From contig NZ_JAYJJW010000002.1 of assembly GCF_035481675.1 (NCBI RefSeq), positions 62,001 through 126,000 on the forward strand: a stretch of 64,000 bases of DNA, read 5' to 3'. The notes under the pieces are model-generated. The model was not told the DNA's origin and did not search any database. It was given only the letters and a program-made list of their open reading frames with translations. The stretch comes from Alteriqipengyuania_B sp035481675 (GTDB taxonomy: Bacteria > Pseudomonadota > Alphaproteobacteria > Sphingomonadales > Sphingomonadaceae). The stretch's first letter is position 1; each line of letters begins with the position of its first letter. Positions 1-6,537 of this stretch are shown here, piece by piece. The translations under genes and the position numbers were made by a program.

Positions 1-791
1 ATCCGGTTGGCCTTGATCGCCAGCGGCGCGGCCTCGCACGCGTCGCGGTCGGCGAACCAGGCAAAGGCGCGCTCGATCGATTCGGGTGCCAGCAGCGGGC
101 TCGCGCTGGCACGGCAGATGCCGAGCGGTGCCTTGGTCTCCCCGCCGCGCTGGTGGATGATGTGGCCGAGCTGGGTCAGGTTGCCGTCGTCCAGCCAGCG
201 CATCAGTTCCGCGCCTTCGCCCTTGCAGCCGTCGAGTGCGGCTGCATCGCGCTGCATCGCGGCGCGCAGCTTGGGCCAGTCCTTCACCGCCGCGTGCACA
301 TCGTCGAGCGTTTCGGCCAGGTGTTCGCACAGCGCGCGGCGCTGGCGGGCATCGGCCCGCGAGCATTCGACATAGATCATCGATTCCGCAGCCGCGCCGT
401 TGCCGTTCTCCCGCCGGTCGTAAGCGGAAATCCCGTCGATGGCGCCGCCTTCGTCACGCGACACGCGGACCACGGGATGGACCAGCCGGTCGATGGTCAA
501 CCCATGTTCCGCGATAGCGGCCGCGACCGAATCGACCAGGAAAGGCATGTCGTCGTTGATGATGGCAATGCGCATGAAGCGCCGCTCTTCGGAAGCGGAT
601 TCCAGCGTGATGTTGTGCTTGCCCGGCTTGCGGCCGGCGGCGGCGGCCAGCAGAAAGGCTGCGGCATCTTTGCGCGCCGAGGGTGGAAAGGCGGGGTCGC
701 CGAGGAGGAGCGAGGCGGAAATCTGCTTGCCGAGCGCGTCGACCAGCTTGCCGGGCACGTCGTCCGTCCGCTTCGTCCGGCCTTTACCCAT
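1..791 (-). CDS. NAD-specific glutamate dehydrogenase, N-terminal part (cut by window edge)
   Basis: This is the first ~263 codons of a large NAD-dependent glutamate dehydrogenase (oxidative deamination of glutamate to 2-oxoglutarate; family members run to about 1600 residues). The rest lies beyond the left edge. The reading begins MGKGRTKRTDD. It then contains the conserved N-terminal regulatory block of the bacterial GDH family, including a stretch reading NDDMPFLVDSVAAAI and, just after it, GLTIDRLVHPVVRV. The ATG is preceded by GAGGAG at good spacing, which fixes the start. The ~200 bp upstream, before the TPR gene, holds a small hairpin (CGTGCCG/CGGCACG, 817-838) and is the likely promoter/leader. 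Family assignment rests on the N-terminal domain only, since the catalytic domain is not visible. The cytoplasmic enzyme fits with the nitrogen genes glnE and gltBD elsewhere in the window. Confidence 0.87.
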   Translation of the reverse strand, partial: MGKGRTKRTDDVPGKLVDALGKQISASLLLGDPAFPPSARKDAAAFLLAAAAGRKPGKHNITLESASEERRFMRIAIINDDMPFLVDSVAAAIAEHGLTIDRLVHPVVRVSRDEGGAIDGISAYDRRENGNGAAAESMIYVECSRADARQRRALCEHLAETLDDVHAAVKDWPKLRAAMQRDAAALDGCKGEGAELMRWLDDGNLTQLGHIIHQRGGETKAPLGICRASASPLLAPESIERAFAWFADRDACEAAPLAIKANR

Positions 792-992
792 CTGCGCTGC
801 TCCTCAAGAACCCTGGCGTGCCGGCGGGAAGCGGCACGATTGCCGCAACAAAATTGCCGCCGCCGGCAGCAATCGGCCCGCCCTTACGCCCGTGCGCCAG
901 CGGCGGCAACAGGCGCAATCGCGATAATTCATTCGTATGCACGAAAGGCCCGATGCCCTTACGGCATCCAAGGCAAACGGCTGGTGAGGTGA

Positions 993-1808
993 CTAGCGGC
1001 CTGCGGGCGCGGGCAGCTGGTCGATATAGGCTTGGGCGCGTTCCGCCAGCGGGGATCCCGGCGCGACTTCGATGACCGAGGCGAAGCTGAGGCGTGCCGC
1101 CCCGTCGCGCCCGGCGAGCGCGGCGATGATGCCCGCTTCCAGCCCGACTTCGGGATCGCGTGGGCTCAGCGCGGCGGCGGTCTGGATGAAGCCCTGCGCT
1201 TCGGCCAGCCGCTCCTGGCTGCGGCTGAAGCGGGCGCTGATGAGCCAGGTGAGCGGATCCTGGGGGTTGTTTCCCCGCGCGCGGGCGAGGGCGGCATCCG
1301 CCTCTTCCGCCCGGCCGAGCTGGACCAGCGGGCTCGCCGCATCGCGGGCGATCGCTGCGGCAAGGACCGTGTCGCCGGTTGCGATCGCATCGGCTTCCGC
1401 CGCCGTCGCCGCTTCGACCGCACCCGCCATGTCGCCGGCGGCTTCCAGCGCGATCACCGCCATCGCGCCGTAGCGGGCGCGCGCCGGGCGCTGTTCGGCA
1501 GGCGTGATGTCGCGCGCTTCGCCGAAAGCCTCGGCCGCGGCGGCGTGGCGACCCATCCACATATAGGCCGTGCCCAGGCACTGCAGCGGCAGCGCGCGGC
1601 CGGCGCCCGGCTCCTCGCTTGCCCAGCGGCTGGCCTCGGCAATCGCGCTAGGCACGTCTTCGCGCAGCATGTCCATGCATGCGGCGAGGCGCGCTTCCTC
1701 GGTCGTCATCGGCGCGGCAACGGGGCTTGTCTCGGCGGGATCGGTCGGCACGTCGGGCACCACCTGGGCAATCATGAGGGTGGACATGAGAAGGGCGGAA
1801 AAGGGCAT
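993..1808 (-). CDS. Tetratricopeptide-repeat protein, probably exported
   Basis: A 271-residue protein with a short hydrophobic N-terminus (MPFSALLMSTLMIAQ), likely a signal peptide, followed by an acidic, Ala-rich helical region. The region has TPR-like repeats, for example ALPLQCLGTAYMWMGRHAAA near residue 75 and later units around 165-230. TPR proteins are protein-interaction scaffolds, and no enzymatic motif is visible. The start lies 6 nt after the stop of the upstream alpha/beta hydrolase gene, so the two are probably co-transcribed. The first ATG is kept because the next in-frame one, seven codons on, has no better ribosome site. The partner or substrate cannot be told from sequence. 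Confidence 0.8.
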   Translation of the reverse strand: MPFSALLMSTLMIAQVVPDVPTDPAETSPVAAPMTTEEARLAACMDMLREDVPSAIAEASRWASEEPGAGRALPLQCLGTAYMWMGRHAAAAEAFGEARDITPAEQRPARARYGAMAVIALEAAGDMAGAVEAATAAEADAIATGDTVLAAAIARDAASPLVQLGRAEEADAALARARGNNPQDPLTWLISARFSRSQERLAEAQGFIQTAAALSPRDPEVGLEAGIIAALAGRDGAARLSFASVIEVAPGSPLAERAQAYIDQLPAPAGR

Positions 1809-1814
1809 GCGTCG

Positions 1815-2555
1815 CTAAAGCTCCAGCAGGTCGTCGATGGCCGTGTGCAGCAGGGCGATATCCTGCGGGCGCGACAGGCGATGTTCGCCGTCCTTTACAA
1901 GCGAGACCTGCACCGCGCTTGAACGCAAGGCCGCGGCGAGGCGAAGCGAGACTTCCCACGGCACGTCGGCATCCTGCTGTCCGTGGATCAGGCGGACCGG
2001 CGCATCGATGGGGATCGTGCCGTCCAGCAGCTTGAGCGCCTCGCCGTCTTGCCAGAACGCGGCATGGGTCGGGGTGGGCTCGGGGCCGTAGGGATTTTCC
2101 TCGAACACCGTCTCCCCGCTGCGCAACCTGGCCTTTTGCGCCTCGCCGTAGCCCCAATCGGTGAAGTCGGGTGCGGCGGCGATGCCGACCATGCCCGCCA
2201 GCCGCTCTTTCAGCGCGAGGCCGACAAGGAGCATCAGCCACCCGCCCATGGAAGAGCCGACCACCAGCACGCGGTCCGCGCCGACGTGGTCCAGCACGGC
2301 CAGCACCTCGCCCCGCCATTTCGACAGCGTGCCGTCGGCAAAGTCCCCGCTGCTTATCCCGCAGCCGCTGTAGTCGAGCAGCAGGCAGGCCTGCCCCCGC
2401 GCCTGCGCCCGGTCGAACACCGCGGTCGCCTTGCCGCCCGCCATGTCGGACATGTAGCCCGGCAGGAAGACGATGGTTGGGCCGGTTCCGGCGGTGTAGC
2501 GAAAGGCGATGCGGCGGCCGTCCGCCAGCTGGAGGAATTGCGTATCGGTCATCAC
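1815..2555 (-). CDS. Alpha/beta hydrolase
   Basis: A 246-residue cytoplasmic alpha/beta-hydrolase-fold protein. The nucleophile elbow GSSMGG places the catalytic Ser at about residue 102. The oxyanion strand region (VFLPGYMSDM) is near residue 30, a candidate acid lies in GQQDADVPWE, and the catalytic His in KDGEHRLSRPQ near the C-terminus. Length and motifs resemble the ABHD10/serine-esterase-like group, but substrate specificity is not evident. It is probably the first gene of a two-gene unit with the TPR protein and is divergent from the PhoD gene, so the short interval 2556-2601 must hold both promoters. Confidence 0.88.
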   Translation of the reverse strand: MMTDTQFLQLADGRRIAFRYTAGTGPTIVFLPGYMSDMAGGKATAVFDRAQARGQACLLLDYSGCGISSGDFADGTLSKWRGEVLAVLDHVGADRVLVVGSSMGGWLMLLVGLALKERLAGMVGIAAAPDFTDWGYGEAQKARLRSGETVFEENPYGPEPTPTHAAFWQDGEALKLLDGTIPIDAPVRLIHGQQDADVPWEVSLRLAAALRSSAVQVSLVKDGEHRLSRPQDIALLHTAIDDLLEL

Positions 2556-2601
2556 GCAAGGGCCCTACAGAAGCGACTTCACAATGTCATCGCGGGCGCG
2601 C

Positions 2602-4266
2602 ATGACTGCCGCCATGATATCTTCCAAGACCGGCCAGCCGCCGCTTTCCGCCCTCACCCGCCGCTCGCTGTTCGGCCTTGCCGGGGGAACGCTGGCGATC
2701 GCCGCCGCGCCGCTTTCAGCCCAGCTCGCCAGCGGCTTCACGCACGGCGTCGCCAGCGGGGAGCCGGGTGCGGACCGGGTGCTGCTGTGGACCCGCTTCG
2801 TGGCGGAGGCGGAGACGCGGCTGGCGATGGAAGTCAGCGACACGCTCGATTTCGCCCGCGCCCGCGCGGTGGGCGAAGCGGTGGCGAGCCCCGATCGCGA
2901 CTGGTGCGCCAAGGCTTTTGCCGAAGGGCTGGAAGCGGGCCGGTGGTATTACTACCGCTTCGTCGCGCCCGATGGCCGGATGTCGGAGACCGGCCGCACG
3001 CGCACCTTGCCGACCGGGCCGACGGGGCGCTGGCGGATGGCGGTCTTCTCCTGCTCCAATATCGGCTTCGGCTGGTTCAACGCCTATGCCCACGCTGCCG
3101 CGGCGGACGATTTCGACTGCGCGGTGCACACGGGCGACTATTTCTACGAATACGGCCGCGGCACCTATCCTTCCGCCGAGCAGGCGCTGGGCGGACGCGA
3201 CATCATGCCGGCGGGGGAGACGGTCGCGCTGGCCGATTACCGGCTGCGGCACGCGGCCTACCGCTCCGACCCCGACCTGCGCCGCCTGCACCAGCTCTAT
3301 CCGATGATTTCGGTCTGGGACGACCACGAAAGCGCGAACGACAGCTGGCGCGGCGGGGCGGAAAACCACCAGCCGCACACGGAAGGCGAGTGGGACGTGC
3401 GCAAGCGCGCGGCGATGCGCGCCTATCGCGAATGGCTGCCGGTATCGGACGATCCGTGGGCCAGCTACCAGGTCGGCGACCTTGCCACGCTCTATCGCCT
3501 CGAAACCCGGCTGGAAGCGCGTGCGAAGCCGCTCGACCTGGCGACCGTGCTCGCCGGCAAATCCTCGCCGGAGGATGTCGCAGGGGCGCTCATCCGGTTC
3601 CGCGAGACCGATTACGCCGATCCGTCGCGCGAGCTGATGGGCGCCGCCCAGCAGGCGTGGCTGGCGCGCGGCATGCAGCAGTCGCAAGCTGCCGGCACGC
3701 GCTGGCAGGTGCTCGCGCAGCAGGTCATCATGGGGCACCTGTCCGCCCCGCCCGACCTCTTGTCAGCCTATGCCGCGCTGCTGCCCGATGCCTACAAGGC
3801 GCGGGTGCAGGCCGGCGTCGCGGCGAGCCGGGCGGGCCTGCCGTTCAACATGGATGCCTGGGACGGCTATCCCGCCGCGCGCGAACGGCTGCTGAAAGCG
3901 GCGCTGGAGGCGGAGGCGGAGCTGGTCGTGCTGGCGGGCGATTCGCACAACGCCTGGGCATTCGACCTCGACCTCGATGGAGCCCCGGCCGGGGTGGAGT
4001 TCGCGGGCCACTCGGTCACCTCGCCGGGGGCGGAAACCTACCTGCCTGGCCTGCCTGCCGACCAGTTCGGCCGCGCGGCTGTCGATCGCAACGACCAGCT
4101 CAAATGGGCGGACACGTCGCAGCGCGGCTACATGGCGTTGGAGCTGACGCCGCAACACGCCGCGTGCGAATGGCGCTTCATGGGCACGATACGCGAACGC
4201 TCCACGCAGCTGGCCGGGACGCACCGCATGGTGGCCCCGGCCGGCGCGCGGCGGTTCGAAACCTAG
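2602..4266 (+). CDS. PhoD-like phosphodiesterase/alkaline phosphatase, Tat-exported
   Basis: A PhoD-family metallophosphoesterase predicted to release phosphate from phosphodiesters or monoesters outside the cytoplasm. A twin-arginine signal is visible (TRRSLFGLAGG followed by an Ala-rich stretch and an ALSAQ-type cleavage region). The family metal-site motifs follow in order: HTGDYFYEYG, SVWDDHESANDSW, and LAGDSHNAWAF near the C-terminus. The start is uncertain. In-frame ATGs at 2584, 2602 and 2614 all leave a plausible n-region and none has a strong ribosome site; 2602 is used here. The stop codon overlaps that of the convergent hydrolase in a single CTAG (4263-4266). No Pho-box-like direct repeats were recognised upstream, so phosphate control is not shown. 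Confidence 0.9.
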   Translation: MTAAMISSKTGQPPLSALTRRSLFGLAGGTLAIAAAPLSAQLASGFTHGVASGEPGADRVLLWTRFVAEAETRLAMEVSDTLDFARARAVGEAVASPDRDWCAKAFAEGLEAGRWYYYRFVAPDGRMSETGRTRTLPTGPTGRWRMAVFSCSNIGFGWFNAYAHAAAADDFDCAVHTGDYFYEYGRGTYPSAEQALGGRDIMPAGETVALADYRLRHAAYRSDPDLRRLHQLYPMISVWDDHESANDSWRGGAENHQPHTEGEWDVRKRAAMRAYREWLPVSDDPWASYQVGDLATLYRLETRLEARAKPLDLATVLAGKSSPEDVAGALIRFRETDYADPSRELMGAAQQAWLARGMQQSQAAGTRWQVLAQQVIMGHLSAPPDLLSAYAALLPDAYKARVQAGVAASRAGLPFNMDAWDGYPAARERLLKAALEAEAELVVLAGDSHNAWAFDLDLDGAPAGVEFAGHSVTSPGAETYLPGLPADQFGRAAVDRNDQLKWADTSQRGYMALELTPQHAACEWRFMGTIRERSTQLAGTHRMVAPAGARRFET

Positions 4267-5198
4267 TTCGTGCCGGCGCTCGTCCCGGTCAGGCGCCGCA
4301 GTTCGGCATAGACGACTTCGGGCCGGTCAAGCTGGACGAAATGGCTGCTGTTATCGACCGGCACGATCCGCACGCTGTCCAGGGCGGCGTAATCGGTGGC
4401 ATAGCGTTCGCGTGCCATGTCGGCGTATTCCCCGGTTGCGAAGTGCACGACCGTGACCGGCATTGCGAGCGCGGCGATATCCTGCCGCAGGTCCATCATC
4501 GTGTCTTCCCAGACCAGTTGCGCCACGGCCAGCGGTTCCGCGTCGAGCGACCAGTTGGCGATTTTGACGCGGCGCGCCTCGTCCACCGACATGCCCATGG
4601 CCCCGGCGCCCGACGCCGTGCCTTCGACCCCTGCGGCGCGCATCGCGTCTGCGCCATCGATCAGCATCTGCCGCATTCGGTCCGCCTGCGGGCGCACGGT
4701 CTCCAGCGTCATGTCGGCGGAGAAAACCGTGCCGAAGAAGGGCAGCGAATCGAGGATCAGCAGGTTCGCGGCGAATTCGGGATGGTCGAGGCCGAAGCGC
4801 ATGGCGATCAACCCGCCCAGGCTGTGGCCCGCGATAGTCGCGGGGCCGAGGTCGCGGGCGACGAGGTCGGCGGCGATGTCGGTGACGATCCCTTTGATCG
4901 CGCCGTCCCGCTCGTTGGCGGTGCCGCGCTCCCCGTCGAAGCCGCGGACCTCGACCACCAGTACGCGGTGGTCGCCCGATAGCTGCGCGACCGCATCGTT
5001 CCACACCGCGCCGGGGGTCGACATGCCGGGGACGAGGACGACGACCGGGCCGGTGTCACCGTAAAGCCAGCTGCGGATGTGGCCGCGTTCCACTGCGGGG
5101 ACGGCTGGGACCTGTACGGTCGCAGGGGCAGCTTCCCGGCCCGATGCAGGCACAAGGGGGGTGAGCGCCGCAAGCGCGGCGAGAAGGAACGTCTTCAT
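4263..5198 (-). CDS. Secreted alpha/beta hydrolase
   Basis: A 311-residue alpha/beta hydrolase with a cleavable-looking signal peptide (MKTFLLAALAALTPLVPASG). The nucleophile elbow GHSLGG puts the catalytic Ser near residue 126. A VVLVPGMSTPG segment forms the oxyanion region, and a His in DNSSHFVQLDRPE near the end is the probable catalytic His. It is likely periplasmic; the substrate is unknown. The 3' end shares the palindromic CTAG with the stop codon of the PhoD gene on the other strand. Its start is 28 bp from the end of the HTH gene on the same strand, so read-through from that operon is possible. Confidence 0.87.
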   Translation of the reverse strand: MKTFLLAALAALTPLVPASGREAAPATVQVPAVPAVERGHIRSWLYGDTGPVVVLVPGMSTPGAVWNDAVAQLSGDHRVLVVEVRGFDGERGTANERDGAIKGIVTDIAADLVARDLGPATIAGHSLGGLIAMRFGLDHPEFAANLLILDSLPFFGTVFSADMTLETVRPQADRMRQMLIDGADAMRAAGVEGTASGAGAMGMSVDEARRVKIANWSLDAEPLAVAQLVWEDTMMDLRQDIAALAMPVTVVHFATGEYADMARERYATDYAALDSVRIVPVDNSSHFVQLDRPEVVYAELRRLTGTSAGTN

Positions 5199-5226
5199 AT
5201 TATTGGACCTTTTGTGTGGCTGCGCC

Positions 5227-5418
5227 TCAGTCGCGCAGGAAGATTTCCTCTATCGCCATGTCGAACAAGTCGGCGATGCGGAAGGCGAGGGGGAGGCTGG
5301 GATCGTATTTCCCGGTCTCGATGGCGTTGACCGACTGGCGGCTGACTTCGAGCCGTTCGGCGAGGTCCTGCTGGCTCCAGTCGCGCTCGGCCCGGAGGAC
5401 CTTGAGGCGGTTCTTCAC
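5227..5418 (-). CDS. Small helix-turn-helix (Cro/C1-type) transcriptional regulator
   Basis: A 63-residue protein that is essentially one HTH_3 domain, with the signature LRAERDWSQQDLAERLEVSR and then QSVNAIETGKYDPSL. It resembles the YozG-like small regulators often encoded beside membrane proteins. The GTG start overlaps the stop of the upstream membrane-protein gene (GTGA), implying translational coupling. A longer reading frame in the same phase begins upstream, but it would run through the membrane-protein gene and is not used. It is the third gene of an operon with the two membrane proteins that precede it. A role in autoregulation of that operon is inferred. Confidence 0.88.
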   Translation of the reverse strand: MKNRLKVLRAERDWSQQDLAERLEVSRQSVNAIETGKYDPSLPLAFRIADLFDMAIEEIFLRD

Positions 5419-6011
5419 GCGTCGTCTCCCGACCGGTCGCGCATCGTGAGCCACGCCTGGCCGAGACCCATGCCCATCGCCCAGATCGGCACCGCCCACC
5501 AGCCCGGAACGTGCGGCACAAGCTCGAACGTTTCGAGGAAGCCCCAGAAGCTGCCGATGGCGAGGACTGCGCCGAGCCCGACAAGCGATGCCATCACGGC
5601 GCGATGGCGAAGATACTCGTCCTGCTCCTCCACGATGTAGCGGCCCATGACGAACAGCATGGCGAAAATCGGGATTACCGGCAGCATGGCGAGGAGCCAT
5701 GTCAGCCCGGTCGACGGATCGAGATTGCGCCAGACCCAGATCGCGATGCCGAGGCCGAGCATGTAGGCAAGCGAACTCGCGATGATGCCCTTGGTGTATC
5801 GCAGCGCCGCCCTGTTGGTGTGCGCGTCCTTGTTCGAGGCGCGGGTCGCCTGGCGGAGCACCGCGAGCATGAAGCCGACGGGCACGATGGCGAGGATATA
5901 GGCCGTGGTCGCATTGATCGCGCCGCTCGACCGCAGGCCGAGAATGATCGCGGCCGTGGCCAGCATGAGGCCGCCGTAGAGCCCGCTGCGGTTCTGTGCG
6001 AGGCCGCTCAT
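5415..6011 (-). CDS. Four-helix-type integral membrane protein, function unknown
   Basis: A 198-residue membrane protein starting MSGLAQNRSGLYGG. Several hydrophobic helices are visible: around residues 13-30, 36-50, 75-95, 105-125 and two more near the C-terminus, the last containing WWAVPIWAMGMGLGQAW. The loops carry charged residues (EEQDEYLRHR). The start ATG overlaps the stop of the preceding 60-residue gene (ATGA), and its own stop overlaps the HTH gene start. An ORF extending about 75 codons upstream exists, but its product there has no membrane character and overlaps the small gene, so it was not used. No enzyme motif is recognised. It may be a membrane sensor or target whose level is set by the coupled regulator; that is inference. 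Confidence 0.82.
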   Translation of the reverse strand: MSGLAQNRSGLYGGLMLATAAIILGLRSSGAINATTAYILAIVPVGFMLAVLRQATRASNKDAHTNRAALRYTKGIIASSLAYMLGLGIAIWVWRNLDPSTGLTWLLAMLPVIPIFAMLFVMGRYIVEEQDEYLRHRAVMASLVGLGAVLAIGSFWGFLETFELVPHVPGWWAVPIWAMGMGLGQAWLTMRDRSGDDA

Positions 6012-6190
6012 GCCGCGGTCCGCGCAGACTTGAGCCGGCAGACCTCCTGCCGCGCCGTGGCGTAGCCCATGACGAGGACGACGATGAAGCCGGTGTAGGC
6101 CAGATTGTCGGTCAGCGCGCCGATGTAGTTCATCAGGGCAACCATCAGGATGGCGATACCGATTGCAAGCGAAGGCTTGTCGAATTTCAT
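6008..6190 (-). CDS. Small two-helix membrane protein
   Basis: A 60-residue protein with two predicted hydrophobic helices (LAIGIAILMVALMNYIGAL and, after a short loop, YTGFIVVLVMGYATA) and a basic C-terminal tail. It has a clear AAAGGGAG ribosome site and lies just downstream of a good promoter. As first gene of the coupled operon with the four-helix-type protein and the HTH regulator, it is very likely translated. No family is recognised. Confidence 0.75.
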   Translation of the reverse strand: MKFDKPSLAIGIAILMVALMNYIGALTDNLAYTGFIVVLVMGYATARQEVCRLKSARTAA

Positions 6191-6220
6191 GTGTCAAACT
6201 CCCTTTAACTGATGTCAAGG

Positions 6221-6249
6221 AAACTAGACTTCCCATCCCGACAAGTCAA
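6221..6249 (-). promoter_or_regulatory. Promoter and repeat-type operator of the membrane-protein/HTH operon
   Basis: Reading on the minus strand there is a -35 TTGACT (6249-6244), a 17-bp spacer and a -10 TAGTTT (6226-6221), placing the transcript start about 25 nt before the first gene. On the plus strand the hexamer (T/A)GTCAA occurs three times in the same orientation, beginning at 6192, 6213 and 6244. The spacings of 21 and 31 bp are close to two and three helical turns. That makes them candidate binding sites on one face of the DNA, possibly for the operon's own small regulator. Confidence 0.5.
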
Positions 6250-6303
6250 GCGTCATTTACAAAATGATTGCCGACCTTGTCAGGAATGGCGGATTTCCGC
6301 GGG

Positions 6304-6332
6304 TTGGCGGGGGGCTTAAGGGGCGCTATATC
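6304..6332 (+). promoter_or_regulatory. Promoter of the thrS leader
   Basis: TTGGCG (6304-6309), a 17-bp spacer and TATATC (6327-6332). The expected start, six to seven bases after the -10, falls on the A of the leader peptide's ATG (6339), so the leader mRNA would have no 5' untranslated region. There is also no ribosome site before that ATG. Placement by motif only. Confidence 0.5.
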
Positions 6333-6338
6333 GCTCCC

Positions 6339-6410
6339 ATGCGGATCAAGATCCTGACCACGACCACTACCACCACCGGGCCTTGCCCGGGGCGTATGGT
6401 CGCGGCCTGA
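6339..6410 (+). CDS. Threonine-rich leader peptide of thrS (attenuator peptide)
   Basis: A 23-codon open frame (MRIKILTTTTTTTGPCPGRMVAA) with seven consecutive threonine codons (ACC ACG ACC ACT ACC ACC ACC) at positions 7-13, ending in TGA. It lies 127 bp before thrS and is in the right place for ribosome-mediated attenuation. Scarcity of charged tRNA-Thr would stall ribosomes on the Thr run and alter folding of the downstream GC-rich segments, raising thrS expression. No Shine-Dalgarno precedes it and the likely transcription start is at or next to its AUG, suggesting leaderless translation. Leaderless attenuator peptides are known for trpL in alphaproteobacteria. The Thr run and position are seen in the sequence; the mechanism is inferred. 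Confidence 0.82.
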   Translation: MRIKILTTTTTTTGPCPGRMVAA

Positions 6411-6443
6411 TTCGCCCGACCGTGCCGCCCGGGACCGGGTGGC
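6376..6443 (+). promoter_or_regulatory. Candidate attenuator hairpins before thrS
   Basis: Two stems lie after the Thr codons. The first is CCGGGC-CTT-GCCCGG (6376-6390), starting in the last Thr codon. The second is an 8-bp stem GCCGCCCG/CGGGTGGC (one G-U pair) with loop GGAC (6424-6443), just past the leader stop codon. GCCCGG of the first can also pair with CCGGGT of the second, so alternative structures are possible. No strong U-run follows the second stem, so a classical intrinsic terminator is not evident. Rho or translational control is possible. Confidence 0.5.
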
Positions 6444-6537
6444 GCGGCGTCCCTCCCGATCCCGACACCAACAGACGCCTTCCAGCCCGCGCGCCGCTAT
6501 GCCATGGCGCGTGCGCAATGCGATTGGACGAGAGAGA

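Noticed and set aside
1983..4982. 999-codon open frame spanning the hydrolase-PhoD-hydrolase genes
   Set aside because: It runs through three genes with clear motifs in other frames, and its product is Arg/Ala/Gly-rich without any domain. It is an artefact of high GC.
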